A stretch of DNA of 34,009 nt from an uncultured Porphyromonas sp. GTDB lineage: Bacteria; Bacteroidota; Bacteroidia; Bacteroidales; Porphyromonadaceae. Positions 17,356-24,814 of this stretch are shown one piece after another. The stretch is taken from contig CABUDK010000007.1 in NCBI GenBank assembly GCA_902490315.1, forward strand, positions 1 to 34,009, given 5' to 3'. The position numbers and the translations under genes are program-made. The notes under the pieces were generated by a model. That model was not told the DNA's origin and made no database searches. It saw only the letters and a program-made list of their open reading frames with translations. Numbering within the stretch: the first letter of the stretch is position 1; each line of letters opens with the position of its first letter.

Positions 17356-18810
17356 ATGAGACGTATCAATCTTCCCTTCGTGGGGAGCATCGTGGGGGGG
17401 ATCTGTCTGATCGAGTGTATCTTTCTCTTCCTCAGTATCGTCGTATCGCTCATCATGCGGGACTACACCGTAGTACCACTTCTAGTCACGCTAGGCATAG
17501 CACTGCTGGTGGGCATAGTGCTACTCCTCTGTGGACGGCTGAAGCATAGTGACAAACTCGGGCGTCGTGAGGCTATGCTCGCCGTATCGATGACGTGGCT
17601 GGTGGTGGCACTGATCGGTATGATCCCCTTCCTCGTGGGAGGCTATCTGCCACGCTTTAGTAATGCGTTCTTTGAGTCGGTCTCGGGCTTTACCACTACG
17701 GGCGCCTCGACCTTTACTTCTGTGGAGCATCTCCCTAAGGGGATCCTCTTCTGGCGCTCGATCATGCAGTGGCAGGGTGGCATCGGGGTCGTCGTCTTCT
17801 CTCTGGCGCTGAGTCCTGTGCTGGGCAAAGACATCGGACTCCTCTATCAAGCCGAGGTGACGGGCGTAGATCATGACCGCTTTATGCCACGCATCAAGGA
17901 GGTCGCTATACGACTGGCAGCTGTCTACACGCTCCTGACGATCGTGCTGATCTTGCTGCTACGGCTCACGCCGATACCTTTGTTCGATGCTACTTGCATG
18001 GCTTTAACTTGTCTCTCGACAGGTGGATTTTCGATCTATGATCAGCCCTTTGAGGTGATCAATAGTCCGTACTTTGAGACGATACTGATGATCTTTATGG
18101 TGATCGGTGGCCTTAACATGACACTGATTTACTTCGCTTTCAAGGGGCAGGTCAAGCAACTCTTCAAGGACGAGCAGACGCGCTGGTTCCTCGGCATCAT
18201 CCTTGTCACAGCTATGCTCGTGACCCTACACCTTGTCATCAGCCAGATACAGCCTCATCTAGGGAAAGCTATCCGCGACGCTTTTTTCCAGATTGTCTCG
18301 CTCATCTCTACCACGGGTTATGTCTATGCGGACTATGGTAGCTGGGGACCCTTCTTTATGCTGTGCGGACTCTTCGTCATGCTCATCTGTGGCTGTGCGG
18401 GGTCCACGGCGGGAGGTCTCAAGGTGATCCGCTTCGTCATCATGTCGAAGACACTCCCCAAGGAAATCGCTCATCGCGTCTCTCCAAATCTTGTGGCTCC
18501 ACTACGGATCAATGGCAAGAGCGTCCCTGATGAAGCGGTCTACAAGGTGATGGGCTTCTTCTTTGGTTACATCGCGCTCATCTTCCTAGGCACCTTCTGT
18601 CTCACCTTCACGGGCAATGACTTCATCTCCGCTGGCACGGCCTCTGTCTCGGCCATCGGCAACGTGGGACCTGCCTTTGGTGACTATGTTTTCAACTTTT
18701 CGAGCGCTTCTTCTTTTGACCTGTTTGTGCTGAGCTTCCTCATGTTGGCAGGTCGTCTCGAGCTCTTTACCGTGCTGAGTCTCTTCGCACCAGCATTCTG
18801 GCGTCGCTAG
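17356..18810 (+). CDS. trkH: Trk/Ktr potassium transporter membrane subunit TrkH
   Basis: This 484-residue K+-translocating membrane protein has four M1-P-M2 repeats. The four pore-loop regions with the single-glycine filter are visible: TTTGASTF, STGGFSIYD, STTGYVYADYG and SAIGNVGPAFGDY. Between the third and fourth lies AGSTAGGLKVIR, typical of TrkH. The ATG at 17356 follows the trkA stop by 52 bases, with a T-run just upstream (17333-17340) but no clear stem. The gene ends seven bases from the stop of the convergent permease gene, inside a shared stem-loop. Confidence 0.93.
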   Translation: MRRINLPFVGSIVGGICLIECIFLFLSIVVSLIMRDYTVVPLLVTLGIALLVGIVLLLCGRLKHSDKLGRREAMLAVSMTWLVVALIGMIPFLVGGYLPRFSNAFFESVSGFTTTGASTFTSVEHLPKGILFWRSIMQWQGGIGVVVFSLALSPVLGKDIGLLYQAEVTGVDHDRFMPRIKEVAIRLAAVYTLLTIVLILLLRLTPIPLFDATCMALTCLSTGGFSIYDQPFEVINSPYFETILMIFMVIGGLNMTLIYFAFKGQVKQLFKDEQTRWFLGIILVTAMLVTLHLVISQIQPHLGKAIRDAFFQIVSLISTTGYVYADYGSWGPFFMLCGLFVMLICGCAGSTAGGLKVIRFVIMSKTLPKEIAHRVSPNLVAPLRINGKSVPDEAVYKVMGFFFGYIALIFLGTFCLTFTGNDFISAGTASVSAIGNVGPAFGDYVFNFSSASSFDLFVLSFLMLAGRLELFTVLSLFAPAFWRR

Positions 18811-18823
18811 TCTCTTACTAGCG
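18805..18823. other. Stem-loop containing both stop codons of trkH and the LptF/G gene
   Basis: CGCTAGT (18805-18811) and ACTAGCG (18817-18823) form a perfect 7-bp stem with a 5-base loop. The TAG of trkH (18808-18810) and the TAG of the minus-strand permease (18820-18818) lie on opposite arms. With only seven bases between the two stops, this may act as a compact bidirectional transcript end. Confidence 0.45.
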
Positions 18824-19903
18824 TGGCGCAAGACGGTAGAGTACGAAGGAGATGCCTAGGTAAACCAAGTTCGGCAGCCAAGCTGCGACCATTGGCGACA
18901 TAACCCCCGTAACCGCAAAGGAGGAGGTGACCGTCATGAAGAGGATGTAGAGGAAGCTGAGCGACAGTCCCACAGCGAGGGCTAGCCCCATGCCGCCCTT
19001 GCGCTTGCGAGCCGAGAGCGAGACGCCCATGAGCGTTAGTATGAAGGAGGCGGGGATCATCGCTATGCGCTTGTGTAGCTCGATAGCGTAGAGCTGTGTC
19101 GCAGCTCCTCTCATACGTTGCTGCTCGATCGTGTGGTATAGCTGTGGCGTGGTGAGCATCTCGACATCCCCCTCGGTGACGAGAAAGTCCTTGGGCGTGA
19201 TCGGTATGATGGTGTCTAGCTGATTGCCCCTACGGAGCGAGTCTTGTCTCTCGCCAAAGTATGTAATCGTATAGTCCTCCAGCTGCCAGTTGTGGAGGGT
19301 GTCGTAGACGATACTATTCGCTATCACGCGACTCTTGAGATCTTTGCCCTCAAAGCGATCCATCGAAAAGGTGTACCCGACCTTGCTCTCATCATTGTAA
19401 TAAGACATAAACATAAAGGTCTCGGGCGCCACCTGCATCTGGATCGCATTGGCGTAGGTGATGCGCTTGTCTTTGATATACTTATTCTGAAAGTCTATCC
19501 TGATGCGATTCCCCGGTGGTATGACGAAACTACTCAAGAGGAAAGTCAGTATCGCGATCACGGCAGCGCCCATCATGTACGGCTTGAGGAGCCTGCGGAA
19601 GCTCACACCGCAACTCAGGATAGCGATGATCTCACTATTCTCTGCTAGACGCGACGTGACGTAGATGACCGCTATGAAGACAAAGAGCGGACTAAAGAGG
19701 TTCGCATAGTAAGGAACGAAGTTCGCATAGTAGTCCCAAATGATGGCTCGTAGTGGGACCTCCGGCTGTAAAAGACTGTCTAGCTTTTCGGTTACGTCGA
19801 AGGCTATCGCCACGGCCAAGATCAGGACAATGGAGAAGAAATAGGTGGCCAGAAACTGGGTAAAGACGTACCTATCGACCGTAGAGATTACCTTGCGACG
19901 CAT
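18818..19903 (-). CDS. LptF/LptG-family permease (YjgP/YjgQ)
   Basis: This is a 361-residue inner-membrane protein of the family that extracts lipopolysaccharide and passes it to the periplasmic bridge, working with the ATPase LptB. An N-terminal cytoplasmic helix (RRKVISTVDRYV) leads into the first membrane helix (FFSIVLILAVAIAFDV). Two more helices follow (about residues 55-80 and 100-125), then a large periplasmic domain (about 125-270), then three C-terminal helices. The family cannot be split into LptF or LptG from sequence alone, so no symbol is given. It lies 112 bases after rny on the same strand and may share its transcript. Confidence 0.88.
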   Translation of the reverse strand: MRRKVISTVDRYVFTQFLATYFFSIVLILAVAIAFDVTEKLDSLLQPEVPLRAIIWDYYANFVPYYANLFSPLFVFIAVIYVTSRLAENSEIIAILSCGVSFRRLLKPYMMGAAVIAILTFLLSSFVIPPGNRIRIDFQNKYIKDKRITYANAIQMQVAPETFMFMSYYNDESKVGYTFSMDRFEGKDLKSRVIANSIVYDTLHNWQLEDYTITYFGERQDSLRRGNQLDTIIPITPKDFLVTEGDVEMLTTPQLYHTIEQQRMRGAATQLYAIELHKRIAMIPASFILTLMGVSLSARKRKGGMGLALAVGLSLSFLYILFMTVTSSFAVTGVMSPMVAAWLPNLVYLGISFVLYRLAPR

Positions 19904-20015
19904 CTGCCTTTCTAGACGTTTGACTCTTTATATCGTAGCTTGAGACCTCGGGAGGATCACCTTCCGGGGGCTTGTACTATGGTATAGATCGATACTAGAG
20001 CTGGTCATAAGCTCA

Positions 20016-21650
20016 CTACTTAGCATAGCTCACGGCACGAGTCTCACGGATCACCGTAATCTTGACCTGCCCTGGGTAGGTCATCTCGGTCTGTATCTTG
20101 TGAGCAATGTCTGCCGATAGCGTTTCGGTGGCCTGATCGTCGATCTCTTCGGCTCCGACGATGACACGTAGCTCACGACCCGCTTGGATCGCATAGGTCT
20201 TGACCACACCTGGATAAGAGAGTGCCAGCTGCTCGAGGTCTTTAAGACGCTTGATGTACGCCTCGACGATCTCATGACGAGCCCCTGGTCTAGCACCGCT
20301 TATCGAGTCACATATCTGCACGATAGGCGCTAGGAGCGTCTCCATCTCTATCTCTTCATGGTGAGCACCGACAGCGTTGCAGATGTCGGGCTTCTCCTTG
20401 TACTTCTCACAAAGCTTCATGCCGAGGATAGCGTGTGGTAGCTCAGGCTCCTCGTCAGACACCTTGCCAATGTCGTGTAACAAGCCGGCACGACGAGCTT
20501 TCTTAGCATTAAGCCCCAGCTCAGAAGCCATCGTAGCACAGAGATTGGCCGTCTCACGAGCATGCTGCAGTAGGTTCTGCCCATAGGAGGAGCGATACTT
20601 CATCTTGCCCACTAGACGTACCAGCTCAGGGTGCATACCATGGATACCGAGGTCGATGATCGTCCTCTTGCCCGTCTCGATGATCTCCTCCTCGATCTGC
20701 TTGCTCACACGATCTACCACCTCCTCAATGCGAGCCGGGTGGATACGTCCGTCCTGTACCAGTTGATGCAGAGCTAGGCGAGCTACCTCACGGCGCACAG
20801 GGTCAAAGGCTGAGAGCACGATAGCCTCTGGCGTATCGTCTACGATGATCTCCACACCCGTGGCAGCCTCGAGAGCTCGTATGTTACGTCCCTCACGACC
20901 GATGATGCGTCCCTTGACCTCGTCATTGTCTATATGAAAGACTGAGACAGAGTTCTCCACGGAGGTCTCCGTAGCGATGCGCTGTATCGTCGCTACGATG
21001 AGTCGTCGAGCTTCTTGCGAAGCATTCATCTTAGCCTCTTCGATCACCTCTGCGGTGTAGGCAGCCGCCTGATCACGAGCCTCTAGGCGTAGGGACTCGA
21101 TGAGCTGCTCGCGAGCTTGCGCTGCGGATAGGCCACCTATCTCCTCCAGCTTAGCTTGCTGTGTGAGGATGGCGGCGCTTAGCTCCTCTTGCTTCTGAGC
21201 GACTAACTGCTCCTGCTGAGCCATCTGCTTGCGCTCACGCTCTAGGTCAGTCGAGGCATCTTCCAGCTGCTTGGTACGTGCTGTGAGCGTCTGCTCGAGC
21301 TGCTGTAGGGTAGTCTCTCGGCTCTGTACCTGAGCCGTGCGATCGGCCAAACGCTCCTCCAGCTCCCCTTTGAGCTGCAAGGCGTATTCCTTAGCCTCGA
21401 TCACCTTCTGTTGCTTAATTATCTCAGCATCCTGCTTAGCTTTCTCTAAGATGCTGTCAGCCTCATGTAGCTCCTTCTTTTTAGTCTTATGAGCCTCGAG
21501 GATAACCTGGTCGGCACTCTCCTGGGCCTCTTTTAGGATGCGCTCCGCTCTCTGCTTGTAGAGGCGCATCACGGCAAGCCATACGGCTCCACCGCCTACG
21601 ACGAGGGCTAATAATATGAATAGTATCAGTAGGTATATGCTAATCTCCAT
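20016..21650 (-). CDS. rny: Ribonuclease Y
   Basis: RNase Y is a membrane-anchored endoribonuclease that starts mRNA decay. The 544-residue protein has an N-terminal membrane helix (residues 5-27), then a long Lys/Glu/Gln-rich coiled coil (about 30-200). The KH domain has GRIIGREGRNIRALE (near 250). The HD domain has GLLHDIGKV and AVGAHHEE, which supply the metal ligands. The tail with YPGVVKTYAIQAGREL is typical. The ATG at 21650 places the membrane helix right at the start. A candidate promoter lies in the 167-base gap to zapA. Confidence 0.95.
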   Translation of the reverse strand: MEISIYLLILFILLALVVGGGAVWLAVMRLYKQRAERILKEAQESADQVILEAHKTKKKELHEADSILEKAKQDAEIIKQQKVIEAKEYALQLKGELEERLADRTAQVQSRETTLQQLEQTLTARTKQLEDASTDLERERKQMAQQEQLVAQKQEELSAAILTQQAKLEEIGGLSAAQAREQLIESLRLEARDQAAAYTAEVIEEAKMNASQEARRLIVATIQRIATETSVENSVSVFHIDNDEVKGRIIGREGRNIRALEAATGVEIIVDDTPEAIVLSAFDPVRREVARLALHQLVQDGRIHPARIEEVVDRVSKQIEEEIIETGKRTIIDLGIHGMHPELVRLVGKMKYRSSYGQNLLQHARETANLCATMASELGLNAKKARRAGLLHDIGKVSDEEPELPHAILGMKLCEKYKEKPDICNAVGAHHEEIEMETLLAPIVQICDSISGARPGARHEIVEAYIKRLKDLEQLALSYPGVVKTYAIQAGRELRVIVGAEEIDDQATETLSADIAHKIQTEMTYPGQVKITVIRETRAVSYAK

Positions 21651-21790
21651 AAATCGTTATCACTAAAGTGTGTATATCTAATCCGTCACAATGTCTCTGA
21701 CATGATCGGTAGAGATACAGACTCACCCTAATGAGAGAAGTCCTAGTGGTCAAACGCGTGGATCCCAGCTATACATCCAGTCCTTGCTAA

Positions 21791-21823
21791 CAAAGGAAAG
21801 AGACGTCCTCCCGCAGCCTACAA
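21791..21823 (-). promoter_or_regulatory. Possible promoter for rny
   Basis: On the minus strand TTG (21823-21821, last sense codon of zapA) is followed 22 bases later by TTCCTTTG (21798-21791), one mismatch from TAnnTTTG. The rest of the zapA-rny gap holds a GTCTCT/AGAGAC pairing (21804-21799 with 21698-21693). The call is weak. Confidence 0.3.
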
Positions 21824-22150
21824 CTGTCGCTTTAGTAGGCTATTTACCTCAGAGAGACGCTTCAGCAGCTCTGTCGTGTCATTACTCTCCTTGAGTACCT
21901 CACACTGTACGGCTATATCTACAGCCGCCATAAGCCAGTGCAACTGCTCATCGCCCTCCGCAGGCTGCGGGTAAGCTGCACGATACTTCTTGACGAGAGC
22001 CGATATCGTATGCTGTGCACGACGATAGTAAGGCTCCTCGCTGCGTGGCACATCGATGGGGATAGCGATACCATCGACAAGTAGCGTGATACTCTGCATC
22101 TCGTCCTGACGATGCTCTGGTTTAGTGCTATGCAGATCCATCTGTGCCAT
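21818..22150 (-). CDS. zapA: Cell division protein ZapA
   Basis: ZapA binds FtsZ and bundles its filaments at the division septum. The 110-residue protein has the ZapA pattern: a beta strand with ITLLVDGIAIPIDV (21-34), then a motif around EEPYYRRAQHTISALVKKY, then a long C-terminal helix that dimerises as a coiled coil. The ATG overlaps the stop of the preceding coiled-coil ORF by one base (TAATG), which indicates coupled translation. A second start at the ATG of codon 18 (MQSITL) would still keep the whole ZapA domain. Confidence 0.85.
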   Translation of the reverse strand: MAQMDLHSTKPEHRQDEMQSITLLVDGIAIPIDVPRSEEPYYRRAQHTISALVKKYRAAYPQPAEGDEQLHWLMAAVDIAVQCEVLKESNDTTELLKRLSEVNSLLKRQL

Positions 22151-22473
22151 TAGTGAGGCTGAGTTGTAGCTGTACTATGCTGTAGCTCTAGGAGAGCTAT
22201 ACTTTGGTCCATTCGTTTGATCATCTGAGACAGTCGCTCCTTAGCGATGCCCATATCAGTACCACTGACGATAAGCGCACGCGCCATCAAGAGTTGCCGG
22301 TTGCGACTCTCGAGTCCCTCCAGCTCATCACACTGCTCACTGAGCCGTGCCTTGAGGTCTGCTATCTCCCTGCGCTGCGTCTCGATCTCTTGTTGCAGCG
22401 CATTCCGCTGCTCGATGAGTCGCAGAGCATTTTGGTAGAGTGCATCCACCTGTAGTTGCTCGTCGTGCGTCAT
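22150..22473 (-). CDS. Coiled-coil protein cotranslated with zapA
   Basis: This 107-residue hydrophilic protein is almost entirely predicted coiled coil. It has heptad-like runs of Leu, Ile, Glu, Gln and Arg (RLIEQRNALQQEIETQRREI, LKARLSEQCDELEGL) and no membrane segment. The frame is open to 22542, but a -7 box at 22500-22493 lies inside that extension, so I chose the ATG at 22473 (MTHDEQLQ). It overlaps zapA by one base. Position and shape suggest a ZapA partner, by analogy with the coiled-coil division protein ZapB, but no sequence signature proves it. Confidence 0.7.
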   Translation of the reverse strand: MTHDEQLQVDALYQNALRLIEQRNALQQEIETQRREIADLKARLSEQCDELEGLESRNRQLLMARALIVSGTDMGIAKERLSQMIKRMDQSIALLELQHSTATTQPH

Positions 22474-22492
22474 TTCGTCACCATGTGTATCA

Positions 22493-22524
22493 CAAAGGTA
22501 CAGAAAAAAAAAGACTCGTCCCAA
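22493..22524 (-). promoter_or_regulatory. Promoter of the coiled-coil gene-zapA pair
   Basis: On the minus strand TTG (22524-22522) is followed after 21 bases by TACCTTTG (22500-22493), a good -33/-7 pair. The ATG lies 20 bases after the -7 box. Confidence 0.65.
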
Positions 22525-22595
22525 GAATTGGCCAACTCCCACTATGAGGGCTGAGAGAGTGAACCTCTAGAGCTGAGGTATCGTGCCTATAAAAT

Positions 22596-22744
22596 CCAAT
22601 CTCCACGGAAGCGAAAAATAAAACTTCGGAGGAATCAAACAATACTTCGGAGGAATCAAATGAAACTTCGGAAGAATCAAACGATACTTCGGAAGAATTT
22701 TCTCATTCCTCCCTGGAGATTTTTCATTTCCTCGGGAGGAAATC
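22596..22744. repeat. Composite palindromic intergenic element, copy R4
   Basis: This is the clearest tandem array. Four 21-bp units start at 22621, 22642, 22663 and 22684, each of the form AAACTTCGGAGGAATCAAACA with alternating AAA/ATA starts and GGA/AGA changes. Each unit holds the palindrome TTCGGAGGAA or TTCGGAAGAA. Flanking palindromes are CTCCACGGAAG at 22600-22612 and TTTCCTCGGGAGGAAA at 22727-22742. It lies between the divergent zapA operon and rubrerythrin, about 110 bp before the rubrerythrin start. Confidence 0.8.
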
Positions 22745-22780
22745 AGCTCAGGCGGGAAAGTTGTTGAAAAAGGAACAGGC

Positions 22781-22811
22781 TTGCACGAGTCATTATAAAT
22801 AGGTATCTTTG
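22781..22811 (+). promoter_or_regulatory. Promoter of rubrerythrin
   Basis: TTG at 22781-22783, a 20-base spacer, and TATCTTTG at 22804-22811 form a complete Bacteroidetes promoter. The ATG is 42 bases after the -7 box. Confidence 0.75.
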
Positions 22812-22851
22812 TGGTGGTAATGAAACCATTCAACCTTTTAAGAATACCTAT
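22799..22851. promoter_or_regulatory. Separated TAGGTAT/ATACCTA half-sites around the rubrerythrin start region
   Basis: ATAGGTAT (22799-22806) overlaps the -7 box, and its exact reverse complement ATACCTAT (22844-22851) ends two bases before the ATG. The arms are 37 bases apart. The half-site is the same as in the inverted repeats upstream of feoAB and the ferredoxin. The left arm lies upstream of the predicted transcript start, so RNA pairing is unlikely. A protein site is inferred. Confidence 0.4.
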
Positions 22852-22853
22852 CT

Positions 22854-23435
22854 ATGAGTAATAAGTCAATCAAAGGTACACGTACCGAACAGAACCTCCT
22901 GAAGTCATTCGCTGGAGAGTCACAAGCTAGAAATCGCTATACATACTTCGCCGGAGTAGCTCGCAAGGAGGGTTATCGTCAGATCGAGGCTGTCTTCCTA
23001 GAGACTGCTGATCAGGAGAAGGAACACGCTAAGCGCTTCTTCAAGTTCCTCGAGGGTGGTGAGCTTGAGATCACCGCTGCTTTCCCCGCTGGAGTCATCG
23101 GCACCACCGCTGAGAACCTCAAAGCTGCCGCTGCTGGTGAGCACTGCGAGGCTGAGGAGATGTATCCTGAGTTCGCCGACATCGCTGAGGAGGAGGGCTT
23201 CAAGACCATTGCAGCCGTCTATCGCAACGTAGCTAAGGCTGAGCATGAGCATGAGATGCGCTACCTCAAGCTCCTAGAGCGTGTCGAGGCTGGCAAGTAC
23301 TTCGAGCGTGACGAGGAGATCTACTGGCAGTGCCGCAACTGTGGTTTCGTCGTTAAGGCTAAGAAGGCTCCCGCTAAGTGCCCCGCTTGCGATCATCCAC
23401 AGGAGTTCTTCGAGCCAATGGCTGAGAACTACTAA
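22854..23435 (+). CDS. rbr: Rubrerythrin
   Basis: Rubrerythrin is a cytoplasmic di-iron peroxidase that removes hydrogen peroxide in anaerobes. The 193-residue protein has the four-helix ferritin-like domain with ligands Glu22, Glu55-x-x-His58, Glu96 and Glu130-x-x-His133. It is followed by a C-terminal rubredoxin-like domain with Cys160-x2-Cys163 and Cys176-x2-Cys179. Length and spacing are typical. It has its own promoter and a strong terminator, so it is probably monocistronic. The TACCTA half-sites near its start link it tentatively with feoAB and the ferredoxin gene. Confidence 0.96.
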   Translation: MSNKSIKGTRTEQNLLKSFAGESQARNRYTYFAGVARKEGYRQIEAVFLETADQEKEHAKRFFKFLEGGELEITAAFPAGVIGTTAENLKAAAAGEHCEAEEMYPEFADIAEEEGFKTIAAVYRNVAKAEHEHEMRYLKLLERVEAGKYFERDEEIYWQCRNCGFVVKAKKAPAKCPACDHPQEFFEPMAENY

Positions 23436-23467
23436 AAAGTATCGCATAGGCTATCCGCCTATACAGA

Positions 23468-23515
23468 TCAAGCCCAGCAGACTCATCGTTTGCTGGGCTT
23501 GATTCATTTATTCTT
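23468..23515 (+). terminator. Rho-independent terminator of rubrerythrin
   Basis: TCAAGCCCAGCA (23468-23479) and TGCTGGGCTTGA (23491-23502) form a perfect 12-bp stem with an 11-base loop, followed by TTCATTTATTCTTT. It lies 33 bases after the stop, between convergent genes. Confidence 0.85.
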
Positions 23516-23535
23516 TCCTAGACAGAGCGGTATAC

Positions 23536-24801
23536 TCAGACGAGTGTACCGAAGAGCTCTGCAAATGCCTTCGCCATCGCTGCACGCGTGTACTGCTTAT
23601 AGTGGTCTGTAAAGGTATCTATCGGTAGCACGTCGCCACGCTCTAGACGCTCCAAGTGATCTGCGAGAAACTTCACCACCTGCGCCACATCGGTCGCAGC
23701 AAGCGCTCCACCATGTGCTCTGAGGATCTGTGCTACAACGCTTTCGTCACTCTCCACCATCAAGATCGGACGATGCATCGCCATCGCCTCAAAGAGCTTC
23801 GTCGTAACCATCCCGTGAGGGCCCTCGGGTTGTTCACGACGACCCAAGAGGAGGAGCATGTCTGCCCGAGCCAGTAGCGTCGGCACCTCAGCATAAGGCA
23901 CCATCGAGTGAAAGTGCTGACAGGCTCTCACCTCGTCGCTATAACCTTTGAGAAGACTCTCTAGAAGTTGCTGCGAAGCGTTGTCACAGTACCAATGGAC
24001 TTCGACAGCACCACGATTAACCCATCTACTCAGCGCTTCCGCTTGCAGCGCATCTAGAAGCAACGTCGGATCGCGCATCTCGAGAGAGAGCAGCCGTCCT
24101 GTGTACACAATGCGCAGAGGCAACTGAGGAGCCTCGTCAGGCGATGCGACAAAGAGTCTCTCGTCATAACCATTAGGAATACAGACAACTTGCTGGTCTG
24201 GGTGCAGCTGCTGCAACTGGTCACGATGCCACTCAGAGACAGTCGTGATAGCGGAGGCTGCCCTGAGCGCCTTTGTACGAGCCTTGATAAATCGTCTCCG
24301 CAGCCATCTGTAAGCCTCTCTGTGCATAGGCACCCAACGAGGTAGCGGTGCTGGCAGAAAGCCCTCTGGCGTATACTCCTCGACGATGTCTCGACAGTCC
24401 ATCACAGCGGGTAGCCCCGTCTGCCGCGCCAAGCGAGCGACCGCGGGTAGCGGGAAGGTGCGATAACTCATCCCTACGATCAGTGCGTACTGTGTCAAGT
24501 CGTAATGCTGCCGTAAGTGACGTACGAGGCGCCTGCTCTTCACCTGCCATAGCGCATCAGCAAGCGCATAGAGTGATCTACCCCTCGTAGGCGCCAGCCG
24601 AACACGCTCTAGATGGTGCGCGGGCAAGCTACTCTTTTGCTCCACAGAGCCGTGAGAGCCTCGGTGATCTCCTCGTATCTCCTCGCTCACCACATCAACC
24701 TGCCAGTCACCCTCGGGAAGCCGCTGCAGGAGTGCCGTGATACGGGGCGCAAACTGCGGAGGCAGCAGGTCAGTCAGTAGCAGGATACGATGAGGAGGCA
24801 T
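23536..24801 (-). CDS. Glycosyltransferase, GT4-like (GT-B fold)
   Basis: This 421-residue protein probably transfers a sugar from a nucleotide donor in surface-polysaccharide or glycan synthesis. The N-terminal Rossmann half starts with RILLLTDLLPPQFAPR (5-20). An acceptor-domain segment includes VMDCRDIVEEY and ITTVSEWHRDQL, then PNGYDERLF marks the turn to the donor domain (LRIVYTGRLLS). The GT4 C-terminal signature is clear as TTKLFEAMAMHRPIL, with its first conserved glutamate replaced by a loop beginning EGPHG. No signal peptide or membrane segment is seen. It is the last gene of the minus-strand run that begins at recA. Donor and acceptor are unknown. Confidence 0.85.
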   Translation of the reverse strand: MPPHRILLLTDLLPPQFAPRITALLQRLPEGDWQVDVVSEEIRGDHRGSHGSVEQKSSLPAHHLERVRLAPTRGRSLYALADALWQVKSRRLVRHLRQHYDLTQYALIVGMSYRTFPLPAVARLARQTGLPAVMDCRDIVEEYTPEGFLPAPLPRWVPMHREAYRWLRRRFIKARTKALRAASAITTVSEWHRDQLQQLHPDQQVVCIPNGYDERLFVASPDEAPQLPLRIVYTGRLLSLEMRDPTLLLDALQAEALSRWVNRGAVEVHWYCDNASQQLLESLLKGYSDEVRACQHFHSMVPYAEVPTLLARADMLLLLGRREQPEGPHGMVTTKLFEAMAMHRPILMVESDESVVAQILRAHGGALAATDVAQVVKFLADHLERLERGDVLPIDTFTDHYKQYTRAAMAKAFAELFGTLV

Positions 24802-24814
24802 AGGAGAGCCAGGA

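Noticed and set aside
22474..22542. N-terminal extension of the coiled-coil ORF before zapA
   Set aside because: The -33/-7 promoter lies within this stretch, so it should not be transcribed as coding sequence. The ATG at 22473 fits better.
22621..22704. Tandem repeats resembling a CRISPR array
   Set aside because: The unit is 21 bp with no unique spacers of 30 bp or more, the repeats touch each other, and no cas genes are near.
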